Both the position numbers and the translations under genes were made by a program. The notes beneath the pieces are model-generated. The model searched no databases. It was not told the origin of the DNA and saw only the letters and a program-made list of their open reading frames with translations. 64,000 nt of DNA from Pezicula radicicola (taxonomy: Eukaryota; Ascomycota; Leotiomycetes; Helotiales; Dermateaceae): assembly GCA_003008705.1 (NCBI GenBank), contig PDUO01000030.1, positions 650,420 to 714,419 of the forward strand, read 5' to 3'. Positions 1 to 11,700 of this stretch are shown in pieces; position 1 is the first letter of the stretch; each line of letters opens with the position of its first letter.

Positions 1-249
1 GAGCACTTAGCTGCGTTAAATCAATACCCTAATCAGAGTATTGCTGCGAGTCATATGGACATCACAAAGTTTAGCGAGAGGACTGATAAAGGCTATCAGA
101 GAGTTATCAGAGAGTATTGAGCAGGGTCCAAGATAATGTAGAATTAATCGAGTCCTCTAATATAAGTATATAGACCTTTGAGCAGTCAAATACAATTATT
201 GCGAGTGCCTGAGCAAATCTTAACGCGATCCAGCCCCTGAAGATCTTAA

Positions 250-602
250 CGACGCAAGAAAATACCCGGACTATGAGAAGAGAACCAAGTGCCACCGGAT
301 CTTACGTACCTCAGATTCCGAGCGCCATAAAGAGAGAAACCGAGACGCTGTCGAAGGTACATGCAAATGGTTTTTACAGCGCCCCAATTATATTCCTCCG
401 TGTCTCCGCGGATCAAGGCTGTGGCAAATCTGTGCTATCCAAATTCCTTGCGGACAAAGAATTACAAGCAAGCGGGTCGCGGACCACTTGCTACTTCTTC
501 AAGGATGATAACGAGGACCAAAAGATGGCCACGGATTCCTTGTGTGCCATCCTCCATCAGCTTTTAACCAGAAACTCGAACTTCTTCCGCTATTGGTTCT
601 AA
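250..602 (+). pseudogene. NACHT/NLR-type STAND NTPase fragment
   Basis: The frame 273-602 encodes a P-loop of the type seen in fungal NLR proteins: ADQGCGKSVLSKFLAD (Walker A, GxxGxGKS) followed by TCYFFKDDNEDQKMATDSL and CAILHQLL. These are the usual blocks just after Walker A in NACHT/NWD2-like STAND proteins, which act in fungal self/non-self recognition and programmed cell death. Only about 100 residues are left. No Walker B, helical domain or repeat domain follows before the stop at 600-602, and the sequence downstream is broken in all frames. The N-terminal effector domain is not visible; the window starts close by, so part of it may lie outside. I regard it as a relic; a short expressed remnant cannot be excluded. 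Confidence 0.6.
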
Positions 603-1172
603 TCAAGTAGACTTTCAGATCTGATTGTTGTTAGACTGCGTTCACGGACTACTCAGCATTTATTATAGGGGAGCAAGATAGAAGGACTCACCAGGATGCA
701 GATTCCATTTTTAAGACCTTGATACGATTTTCCGAGGATGGCACACGTATCATTGTTAATATGTGCACTCAGGTCGGCGACCTGCTCTAATCGTCAGCTA
801 CTGGTTAGCCGACGAGTATAATATTCAGTGCGGGAGGGTGGAGAACGCCCACAAGCCCCTGCGAGCGGGTATCGGCACTACCCGCACCACCCAGTAGCGG
901 GTCTGAAGTTAGGCATGGAGAAGTTACATGAGCATATTCAGCAGTTAATGGGATTGATAGGGTATCTTTGTGCTATTCTATGCTCGGTGCCCGGCATTCG
1001 TTGGAATCCGTTAGTAGTTAGGAGGGATGTAGTACAGCAAAACCGCGAGTATAAAGGTTCAGATTGCCTGCCTCTGATGAGAAATTAACTCATTCAAATT
1101 TAGAAATCACCTAGAGTTTTTGAATAATCCACGGACTTGAGTTCCTCGACACTGTGCAGAAAATCAATCGGA
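603..1172. other. Non-coding or decayed stretch
   Basis: No convincing gene. Short frames are present (for example 828-1088 plus) but show no recognisable motif. The short palindrome-like stretch around 863-885 (GCGGGTA ... TACCCGC, about 7-bp loop) and the broken frames suggest further decay of the adjacent NLR fragment or an unrecognised repeat. Confidence 0.35.
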
Positions 1173-2634
1173 ATGCCGCTTATAGTGATTGTGGTTGGAG
1201 CTGGGCTCGCTGGGCTTTCCACAGCCCTCACCTTGGCACAAAGTGGCCACAAGGTCAAAGTAGCTTTCACATTGAGTACCACCGACAGTGGGCCATAAAT
1301 AATCACTTATCTAACTGCAATTTTTTAAGATATTCGAGCAATCCTCATTATCTGATGAAGTGGGAGCTGCAATTGCCGTTGCTCCGAATGCAACCCGTCT
1401 GTTGAAGCAGTGGAGCCTGGATCTTGCAGAACTTAAAGCTGTGAAGTGCTCAGGCGTTCGTACTTGGGATTCTAAAGACAAGTTCATCTCTACTCTAGTG
1501 GTTCGTTAACGCGTTACCATACTGTAGTGATTGCTAGTGAATCTTTATACAGGACACCTTAGCACTCCAGCAAGAAACTGGCAACATGGATGACTGGCTA
1601 CTTGTCCATCGAGTCGACCTCCACAGTTGTCTAAAACGGGTAGTTCAACGTCAATCGAATGTAGAATTCAAACTTGCTTCTAAAGTGGTCTCCGTTGTAA
1701 TATTTTATCCATCTTGGTAGTTCGAATCGCAGCTAATATATGGTAGAACTGTAAAGAGGGATCTATTATCCTCGAGGACGGCTCTATTCACCAGGCAGAT
1801 TTAATAGTTGGTGCAGATGGTATACATGTAAGCAACAAATTCACTTTTTATCGTTAAAAAGAGATTCTGACAATAAGTACCTAGTCCAAGACCGTCGAGG
1901 AAGTCACTGGGGAAAAGTCTACTCTTCTTAGTACTGGACAGAATTGCTTTCGCTTTCTAGTTCCTACAGCTAAAGCCAGGGAAAATCCTATAACAGCCAA
2001 ATTTTTCGATCACATCGAAGACGTGGATGTCTTCATGAATATTGACCGAAGAGTGATTATATACCCATGTCGTAATGGGGAATTGCTAAATGTTGCTGGC
2101 ATTCACCCAGCGCAGCACAATTCAAATGTCGAAAAATCTTCTTGGTTAGCAGCAGGTAGAATTGGGGAGTTACAGGATATGTACAAGGACTTCGGGCCTA
2201 TTGTTCAGGAACTCTGTGCAATGGCAGAGAACGTGAAATTATGGGAACTTTCCACACGGGCACCACTTTCAACCTTTGTTAAGGGCAAATTAGTCCTTGT
2301 AGGAGACGCTGCGCATCCCACTTTACCGCGTAAGCTCATGACAAGACTTTCTGCCGTACATACCTTCATTTTCTGACAGTCCACAGATCAAGCACAAGGA
2401 GCAGCTCAAGGTTTCGAAGATGCAGCTGCTTTGGGGTCTCTACTCAAGGAGATAACTAACCCAGATGATGTGGGCTTGCGATTGCAGCTATACAATAGGA
2501 TACGATATCCCAGAGCCATGACTGTCATGATGATGTCTATGGTTCAAGATGAGAAACGGGAGAATAATATGGCAGAGTTAAGAAAGCTCATCCCGGATGC
2601 CGAATTCCCTTCAAACATGATGGCATATACATAG
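1173..2634 (+). CDS. FAD-dependent monooxygenase (salicylate-hydroxylase-like), early stop
   Basis: Class A flavin monooxygenase with six exons: 1173-1259, 1330-1500, 1553-1696, 1747-1827, 1885-2329 and 2387-2634 (exon 2 could end at 1497). It gives about 391 residues. The N-terminus has the dinucleotide-binding motif VVGAGLAGLSTALTLAQ. Next come EVGAAIAVAPNATRLLKQW, then DLIVGADGIHS (the DG motif), and the FAD ribityl motif GDAAHPTLPHQAQGAAQG, which is created exactly by splicing 2329 to 2387. Every intron keeps frame and has GT-AG ends of 50-70 bp. The likely reaction is NAD(P)H-dependent hydroxylation of an aromatic acid; the substrate is unknown. The TAG at 2632-2634 is followed in frame by 16 further codons ending in TGA at 2683-2685, resembling a normal C-terminus of this family. 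The stop therefore looks like a TGG-to-TAG change. Loss of about 17 C-terminal residues may or may not abolish activity. Confidence 0.75.
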
Positions 2635-3984
2635 TCATCCAAACCTGACTGCGAGGCTCGACAAGCCCTAGAATCTCTTGTTTGAGCAATATTATCCTGT
2701 CGAGGTCAGAGGAGGGTGGAATTGCTAGAAACTGACGTGAGGTTTGGTGATGATAGAGATCAATGAGAACTTGAAGCCTTGATCCTAAAGCTCATTAAGA
2801 CAATCGTCCATCCTCTCAGGGCCGTGCTGTTGGATTTCAGTGATATTCTATTAACTTTACAATAGGAAGTGCTCTATATATAGGTCTAGAAGCCCTCTAT
2901 TTGCCACCTAATGTGACTTATACAGAGGCTTCTAGTGCGTTCTTACAGTGGAAACTTCTAGAACTTATAGGGCTTTAAGACGCCTATATGCAACAAAGGC
3001 CATTTAAGAGAAACCAGCCCCAGTGTCTCGATGCATATAGGGCATTCGTGGTTATCACCGGTGCTCTCGTGTATCTTCCTGCGCCCCTCCGAGATTAGAC
3101 ACGAAGGGAGGAAATGTGAGCTTGGGGACATCGGAAGTAACGAAGAAATCGTCAAGTTGTTGCACAGGTAACAGACATTCTGTGAGGCTCAAAATCGCCT
3201 TGTCTATTTTGTTCTAGGTCAGAGTTCCTTATACCAAGCCCTTTTACGGCGACGTTTTTGAATTTTTGATTTCAGCTCAATTTTTCGTTACAACAGTCAT
3301 TTTCTCTTCTGTAGGGACCTTAACGGGGCTTCCATTCTCGAGAGCCCACGAAGTTCTTTGTGGTTTCTGCGGCTTTTGACTGCTTCTGTGCCACGCCACG
3401 GGCTTTTTAGTGGATCATAGTGGCCTTCGGCAGAAACGAGAGGCATTTCTATATAATTATTAATTAACTAATATAAATATAACTAATTAGTATATTCTTC
3501 TCTACTTAGATTAAACTATAACCTAGGGTTTATATATATAAATAATACCTATAGTTATAGACACATATTCACTTGCTTGCTTACTTTAATTACAAATAAC
3601 AATTCACAATTACAATTACAATCACATACTCACACTCCTTCACATTCCTTAAAACCCCAAGAAAATCGTAGCAGAGGATTAAAAATCTAACTCGATGCTA
3701 ATAATACAAAGTAATCCACCGCATAAACCCAACCCAACCCAACCCAAATAATCTAATTCCAGGTCCAATTCCAATTTTCAACATGGTTATTGTAACGAGT
3801 GAGCCAGCCACTCAAAAACAACAGACACCATAGAGAAACTGCATCTCATCCCAGAACAGAAAGCCCAAACCCAAACCCAAACCCAGAAAAGAACAACAAA
3901 AGAAAAGTAAAGAAATATTCGTTAACCCCAATTTTATCCACACCCCTGTATTCACCACCTCTCCTCTATTCACTACCCCAACAC
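2635..3984. other. Intergenic region with AT-rich block
   Basis: No supported gene. About 3440-3660 is very AT-rich. Simple runs AACCC (about 3728-3747) and CAAACC (about 3861-3886) occur near the 3' side of the converging minus-strand gene. This region separates the plus-strand monooxygenase from the minus-strand 2EXR-like gene and should contain both 3' ends. Confidence 0.5.
2876..2988. repeat. Possible small foldback element
   Basis: The left end reads TATATAGGTCTAGAAGCCCT and the right end, in reverse complement, reads CATATAGGCGTCTTAAAGCCC. The ends are imperfectly inverted with a small gap. Internal inverted copies of CTAGAAGCC and GGCTTCTAG add a second hairpin. No clear target duplication was found. 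It could be a degraded MITE or chance. Confidence 0.3.
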
Positions 3985-6108
3985 TTACTCCGCCACCAAA
4001 GCGTCCCTAAAAAACCCACTAACATCCCTAACCCACCCATCCCCAATAGCATGCCTAGCCTCAAAGCCCCTGGGCAAAGTACAACAAAAATACTTAATAG
4101 TCTTCACATTCGGAAAAGCTGTTTTAATCTTGCGGGCGCTCTCGGGATGCATATAATGAATAGCAGCCTTCTCAGAAGTCTTGATATTATCATGAACTTT
4201 GAAGACACCTCTCAATTCCATTGAGAGTTTGATTTCGAGATGGAGATGTTGGACTTCGGGGAAGACTTGGTTGGGTGGCAGGAGGTATTGCATGCTTCCT
4301 CCATCTTTGCGTTTATCCCAACCGGAGATTTGGAAGTGGTTGATGCTGAGACAGAGGGTGTCCCATTCGGGGAGGATGTATAACTTGAGATCTTTATTGA
4401 GGGTGATTGGTTGGAGGACCTGTTGGGCGAATTTTCGTGCGGCTTTGTTTACTAGGAGGACGGAGTGCTGCTTTGGCTGCAAATGCAACTTGGCCCTTGG
4501 AAGAGGGTGCTTCTTCTCATCTTCCTCGTCTTCCTCTGACTCGTCTTCGTCTTTCGGAGCTCCGTACAGAGAGCCTGAGACACAGAAAGCGCTTTCTGTT
4601 GCTGCATTCTTCATTGCGTACAGCCAGATTTTCTCTCGAACATTCGGTTTGAGTTCGTTGAATCCGTGAAGAGTTGTAGGTCCGAGTTTTCGGGGTGGCA
4701 ATGGTTTCTGCACTCGGTATCGGGGGACTGAAATTGCTGGTTCTTGTTGTTGGTTAGGATATTCTTCTGATGATGGAAGCCTGCACGATACTACGTCGAA
4801 TCCTGGTGGTGGGTTCCTATGAAAATTACCACACTTACTACAGAGGTGCATGCCTTCCGGTGGTAGGTACGCAGAGTATCCTGAGCTCGGTTGTGGGGGG
4901 GGCGGGTAGGGTGTGCTTTGCAATTTTAAGTTCTGACTTTGACTGTTGTATTGAAGAGGTGGAGACTTTGAAGCCAGATAATCTTCCGACTCTTGAGAAC
5001 CTGCTTGTGCTGCTTCAGGTGGATTTTGGCGATATGGTATATTCTGGTACTGAGCTAGTAAGTTCTCCGACATGGTGTTCTGATACAGACCCTCTGCTGG
5101 TGAGTTTTGAAACATCTCGTTTTGGCCTGGTGAAAGAGCTGGAGTGTTTTGCTGTAAAGCTTCTCTTCGATACTGCCAATGTGCATTTTGTACTGCCGAT
5201 CGGTCTCGGGGAGGCGACGGGTTCACTGACAGGCTCAACTTTCGCTTTGGGGAGACTTGTCCTTGATCTATTTGAACAGGCGATGGACTGAAAATATCTT
5301 CGACTTCAAGCAAGGGGTTAGCTGAGGAATTTGGATCGGGGCTGCTCATTTGATGGAGTAGAGGGTCTATCATGGGGTCTTGAGGGTCTGCGATTTGCTC
5401 TTGGAGCTCCTCCCAAGTGGCCACCTCGATGCGTGCAGGTCCTGTTGGGTACTTAATAAAATGTATTTAAATTGTGGGGTTATCATCAATCTTACCTCGA
5501 AGCTTTCGCTTGTAGACAAATTCCTTGTCCTTCGGAGTCGAAGAGCTATTCGAGGGCGATCCTTGTTCCAAGAGTTCTTGTGCCGTGACGTCCATGACCT
5601 CAGCATCCCCATTCTGCGGAGGGAAGATACCATCCGTCAAAGGATCTTGGGCGGCGAGATTATACATCGTATCGAACGTATTGAAACTGTCACCGTACTG
5701 AGGTGTAGAATTGTTGTTTTGCAGAATGCCTTGGTCAACGAACTGATGATGCCCAGCATTGACGCTGAGGTGGACATCTGGGAAAGGACTTTGGGCGGGG
5801 AAAGAACCTTGGGAGTCAGAGAAAGGCGGTTGCGACCCATACGGGCCTCCCATCCCACCGAAGTGAACCTGGTTGTTTTGCGGCATTTGGACAGATTGGC
5901 CAGTGTATGCCATATCAAAAGCCTGGATACCCATTGGGTACTGATTTACAGGTTGATTCTGTGGCAGAGCATTGTGAGCTTGAGGATTCTGAACTGAAGC
6001 TTGTCCAAAAGCCTGTTCAAATTCGAGGTGTACGCTCTCTGAGAGGTAGTTTGCATTTCCATTAGGGTCTGCCCTATATCTCTGTTCTTGGGCGTGTTGG
6101 CCGTTCAT
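3985..6108 (-). CDS. 2EXR-like domain protein with disordered N-terminus
   Basis: Two exons, 5496-6108 and 3985-5441. The 54-bp intron (5442-5495) has a GTAAG donor and CAG acceptor, and the phase-1 junction restores one frame of 689 residues. The first 400 residues are low complexity (Gln, Asn, Pro, Ser). A small Cys/His cluster (MHLCSKCGNFHRNPPPGF) lies near residues 400-420. After about residue 460, LHGFNELKPNVREKIWLYAM resembles the opening of the fungal 2EXR family (FxxLPxExRxxIW). An acidic stretch (DEDESEEDEEDEKK) and a conserved-looking globular end follow (QYLLPPNQVFPEVQHLHLE). 2EXR proteins are abundant in Leotiomycetes and have no assigned biochemistry. The start at 6108 is the first ATG of the long frame. 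Function unknown; the 2EXR assignment is tentative. Confidence 0.8.
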
Positions 6109-8707
6109 TGTGACGTCAAGATTTGAGGTGCTGTGCTGTGATGTATTTGTAAGTCCTGCTATTGTAATGATTATTTAATCAGGTTAATTAATACTTTGAT
6201 ATTTCAGTAGTTGTAGTTCATGTACTACGATGTTCTTTTGTTAAATGGTTGTTTTTCGTTCGAGAGAACACCGCGATTCTCTAAGCCGGATAGCTCTTTC
6301 CCTCAGGGAGATCGCACTTTCTTCCGCTGTTTACTTTTCCTCCCCTGTTCACCTGTTGTTGTCCCTGCGCTGAATGATTATTTTTGGGGTTCTTTCGAAC
6401 TGCTGGTAGTAGACGATTGGGGTGTAGTATTTTGTAGTTTTACTCGAAAATGTACGGTGTAGAAAGGGAAGAGATCGTTGTAGCTGGTCGAATTTCTATG
6501 TGCCCACTACTTGTCTACTACCGAATTGGACTGGCCTGCTCGTGACTTCCTAAGTAATAGCGCTTATCTAGCCAATGAAATCCCTTAGAGTTGTGTATCT
6601 CTAGGGCTCCTGACCCTAATCTTAACACCAATCCCCTAGGTTAGGAAGCTAATGACTTAGTGACCACAAATCACTTGTAGATCTTTTACCTTTGCTGAGT
6701 TTTCTTTTTGCAAGTTGTTAGCAACACCAACTGACTGACTTATCGTTCAAGAATCAACCCAAGGAAGTGGTCATTGTTTTTTGGAAAAGAGTTTACTTAT
6801 TGTTCCTATAGAAAGCGAACAATTTTCCCCAACATCCAACCCTTCCTTGTTAGGCTCCCCCGGGTGAGTACGAATTGTACCCATACACATCATGTACTTG
6901 GCCAAAATCTGACCCCTTTCTATCACTGAAGTTCTCAGTGAACCACAACCTTTTAAGTCCGAGCATCTTCGCAAATGCTAACTTTCTGAATCGGCGTAAC
7001 TCATACATTGCGCTGAACTATAATATAATTTAACATTTTTGTTGAATCTGAGAAGCATTTCGGATATGATTGGAGAAACCATAGATGCTTGCAACGCATG
7101 TAGGGGGAAAATGATGAAAAGGAATATGAATTCGAGAGGGAACGCCGACTCATTTCCTTGATGGGGGGAGGGAATGTTGCTATTATATACAAAGCCTGTT
7201 CGAGGCAAAAACTTAAAGAATGACGAATCAGTGCTAAATGCAACGATTCTTCTACTACAAGAATCTGGTCATTCTCAAAGTAGCTCAATTATCCCATCGT
7301 AATTCACCGATAAAGCTGGTTACAACTGGTTATTAAATAGTATGAGGTCCAGCCCAAGCTGATTATTTCTTTACTGTCATCAACCCACCTTCGATTACGC
7401 TTTTCACTCGTTTTTTGGGTCTAGATGTTTAGAGAGACGTGTCTCCTACAAGAGTCAAACGTGTGCGACTGATAATATCACGCTTATATCATCCACCGAG
7501 TACAAAATGGAATGCCATGGTGTGTCCTTTAATTTAGTACTTGTCCAAATCCTACTTATTTTCATTCGGCAGTCTAGACCATATCATGTGATGTCGCTTA
7601 GTTCCAAAAGGGGGGACTAGCGCGGATTAGATACGCATCATGTCTTCACCATCTCGGTACTCCAAGCCCCCAAAATGGGATGAATCCCTCTAGTCCAGAA
7701 ATAATATAAAACTAAGTGGGTTCAAAATGGTTTATTTCTAAGGAAGAAATAGATCTCCTAAAGTAGGCAGTGTCTAAATAAAGAAAGCCACCATTCCTTA
7801 AGAAGAATGTGCATGCGAAACCAATTAGCTCTTCACTATAATTTCAATTAAATCATCTTTTAAAGGTCCATGACCGTCCCATTCCACCCTCCTTATATAA
7901 ATAAATGCTTCATCCGTCCTATCAGTCCTTAGTTGCTCGATTAATGTCCATTTCAACACCATCAGGTTCCAGCCTCTATCGGAAAACTCAATCTACTTTC
8001 TAATAAAAGTAAAATCTATTTTATATCGACATTCAACATCCGTTGATGACAGGCCGAGCCTTATTGAAGATCTGTTCTGCGTAAATACAAAATAATAGCC
8101 TAGGTGGAGACTCTACATATATCCAAAGGGCCGGGCCTCAAGTGAAAACTTTGATCTTTTCGGTCATAATAGCAGGATATCGGTTTATCTTAAGGTATTT
8201 TGAGAGGTTCTGATCTATCGAGGTAGAGATTGGCAATATTTTCTTTTGGCAATTATGCGTAGTGATGTGTTCGTTTATACAATATAGTCACTGCTATGAT
8301 TAATTATACGGTATATCTCACAGTCTAAATTAGTTACGTAGGAGCATAGAGCGAAAAGTGCTTTACTCAATAAGTAACTCGCTTAATCTCAGTAATTCAC
8401 TTCTGGGATAACTTACTTGATTTAGATAGCTCAACTTGGTTCAAGTATTTGACTTAAAGTATTTATGATATTCTGATATAACTACCTAAGATTATTCCTT
8501 CAAGATATGAAAAGATTACTCATAACCAAATATATTCAATAAGCCCAAGTCCTATCATCCAAGAATCGAAAACCATAAAATCTCATTAAATCCCACGCAT
8601 CTCGGAACCACAGACTCTCAAGCCATCCATTAATCCAATTTAACACCACTATCCCCAACCATCCACACAAAACCCAACAGTCCTAACAAAGGGAAAAATC
8701 CATCTCT
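6109..8707. other. Intergenic, AT-rich; nothing recognised
   Basis: This holds the upstream region of the 2EXR-like gene and the downstream region of the large wall-protein gene. Small frames exist on both strands (for example 6220-6462 plus and 7001-7288 minus) but lack motifs. Recurrent AAGTAACT/TTACTT-type words occur around 8340-8460. Confidence 0.5.
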
Positions 8708-11700
8708 TCACAAAACAAGAACAGCACCCAAAACACCCATAACCCCGGCCCCAAAACTCCATCCCATAACCGCCGCCGCACCAGTGTATACAGGACTGAC
8801 ATTCTCAGTAGAACTAGGCATTGACATTGACATTCCATTAGATCCATTATCATTAGTATAACTTGGTACCGAGGTATTTCCAGCGTTCTGTTGAACAGGA
8901 GTATCGTCTCCGCTTGCTAGTGTTGAAATACTAGCTGGGGCTGGGTTGGAAGGAGTTGAAGGACTTCCATTTTCAGGGTTTTGTGGGATGGGGATACTTT
9001 CTCCATTGCTAGATGAGACTGGACTAGAACCACTTCCAGCGGCGTTACTGATCGAAGTAGAAACAGCTTGGACCTGAACAACCTTCGTACCTATCCCTCC
9101 TATAAGCATTACAGGAGCAACATTCTGACTCGTCTGCACTGCAGGAACTGTACAAGTAATAGTAACCGTAGATCCCTGAATCGTAGCAATCTTTTCCGTA
9201 ACAGTCATTGGGATAGTCGGTTGTTGAACAGCTTGTCCTATTGGATTAGAAGCTGTGTTTGTTGCGAGAGGAAGCGTCATTGTTATTGTGGTCGTGTAAA
9301 CTGATGTTCCTGCTGCGCAGGTGGGGCAGATATCTATATAAGTCGCTTTACTTTCGTTAGATTGAGTGCATTTTGGGTGGATTGGAGAGGATTTCTTACT
9401 TGAGAGAACTGTGGTATAAACTGGACCTTGTGGAATGATGGTAGTATATGCCGGGACCACCTCAGTAGTAACTGCTCCCATTCTAGCAGGACAATCTGTC
9501 ACCGATGGGGCACAACTTGTAATCGTATAAACAGTCGTCGTATAAACAGTTGAAATAGTATAACCAGGTGCAATATTAGGAACTTGAGTCGTATATGCCG
9601 AGACCACTTCCGTAGTAACTAATCCCATTCTAGCGGGACAATCAGTAACTGAAGGTGCACAACTAGTAATTATATACACAGTAGTCGTATAAACAGTCGA
9701 AATCGTATAATCGGGAACAACATTCTGAATCTGAGTTGGTAATGGAGCCGAAGTTGGTGTTGTTCCTTGTTCGGTTACAGGACAGACAGTAGTGTACAAT
9801 GCAATAGTCTCAGTTGTTACTTGGCCGATTCGGGCTGGACAATCTGTTATTGTTGCAGCGCAACTGGCGATTGTGTATTCGGTTGTTGTGTAGACTGTTG
9901 AGGTTGTCATTGCTTGACTAGATGTCATGGTGGAAATTCCGGAGTTGAATGATGAGGTCTGTGTTGGTGTTGACATCGAATTGGTCGAGGCCGAAGCAGA
10001 AATACTCATTGTTGAAGAAACTCTTACAGGGCCAATATTCGAAGAAATACCGCTTGATCCAGAAACAGAAGCCGAGCCACTCATGGTTGAAGATACGCCC
10101 ACCGGGCCAATACCCGAAGAAACAACACCAGAACCAGAGAGAATAGCAGAGCCAGAGCCACTTCGAATAGCGCTAGTTCCAGAAATAGAAACCGAAACAC
10201 TCATACTTGACGTGATTCCCAATGAGCTAATACTGGAAGGAATACCGCTTGATCCAGAGACAACCGCAGAACCACTCCGAACAGCACTTGATCCAGAGAC
10301 AGAAGTCGAAGCACTCTGAACAGGTCTTGAGATGGACGAAGAACTAGCCGCCGTAACCAATTGATAAACAACCACAGTCCCAGCAACCTGTCTCTTCCTC
10401 GAAAATCCAACCGCACAAGGAACAGGCGATGCAGACGCCAAAACATTACTACAAAAACAATATCCAAATTCATAACCGGTATATGTATAACCACCAGCTG
10501 CACAAGTATTAAGACATGTGTGAACTGATGTTGTGGCTGTACTGTTGCTTGTGTAAATTTTTTCGTTGGGGTTATTTAGTGGACCTCCGTTGGAGTTTGG
10601 ATCTGCGTAACAGCCTATTTGTTTGTATACTCCAGCTGATGTTGTGAAGTCGGAGGGCAGGGTTGAGGGTGATGATATGGCGGTGGATGATGTTGAAGCT
10701 GATGCGATGTTGGTATTGGATGGCTGAGCAGTTGAGTTTGAACCTCCTGAAGATGAGGCGAGTGAAGTTTGGAATCCTGACGAGAGAGCACGGAATGATG
10801 AGGAAGAAGTGCTTGGCTGAATCCCAGTTGTTGAGACCTGCGAGCTGCTAGTAGTTTGAGCACCAGAAGAGCTAATGGAAGATGGCGATCCAGACTGAGA
10901 AGCAGAACTCTGAAATCTAGATGATTGAGCTGAGGAATACGGCAAGGAATTAGATGAAACAGCTGCGTTGGATAAACTGGCAGAGGATGTACTATTGGTA
11001 TAAGGAGAGATTGACGAAGGAGCTGCAATAGAGGTGGTATTGGAGGATCCAAATGTGGGACTTGAAGGTATTCCAGAAGACTGGGCTGCCGAAGACTGAG
11101 CGCTGCCTGAAGGAGACCCTGAGCTTGACTGCACAATCGAGGGCTGAGCAGTGCTATTAAAGTTATGAACCGATGGTGAAGCTGTAGCAAAAGAAGATGA
11201 AAAGCTGAAGCTTGTTATCATGCTTGAAGATTGAGCTCTGAACGATTGAGCGGCGCTTGAAGCAGATGCTGAAATTGATAGTCCACTTGAGGATTGAGCC
11301 GTACTATTCGTGTAAGGAACCGACGATGAAACTGCAGAAAGAGATGACGAAAATCCGGTGCTTAATACTATGCTTGAAGATTGGGCTGTAAACGACCGAG
11401 CAGCTGAGAATTGTGCGGCGTTTGAACTAGATACTGAGTTCAATTGTGTACTCGAAGATTGAGCCGTGGTATTCAAGTACTGAGCCGATGATGAAGCAGC
11501 AGCAAAAGAAGAGATCTCCAAAGACTGTGGTGAAGACATAGCTGTTGAACTCTGTATAGAAGAAAATTGTGCTCCAGATGATTGAGTAGGAGAAGACTGA
11601 GAAGAGCTGTTTGAAGGAGATACTGAGTTTGATTGTATACTTGAAGATTGAGCTGTGCTATTCGAGTAAGGCATCGACGATGAAGTAGCACCAAAAGAAG

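Noticed and set aside
3861..3886. CAAACC/AAACCC run resembling telomere repeat
   Set aside because: Only about four copies, not the fungal TTAGGG/CCCTAA unit; simple sequence.
4199..4669. 156-codon plus-strand frame
   Set aside because: Antisense to the conserved C-terminal part of the 2EXR-like gene; composition artefact. 4770-5291 and 5380-5997 plus are likewise antisense.
6220..6462. 80-codon plus-strand frame upstream of the 2EXR-like gene
   Set aside because: No motif; lies in what should be that gene's 5' region.
9927..10319. Acidic repetitive plus-strand frame
   Set aside because: Antisense of the Ser/Gly/Val repeats in the GPI protein; no start context or family.
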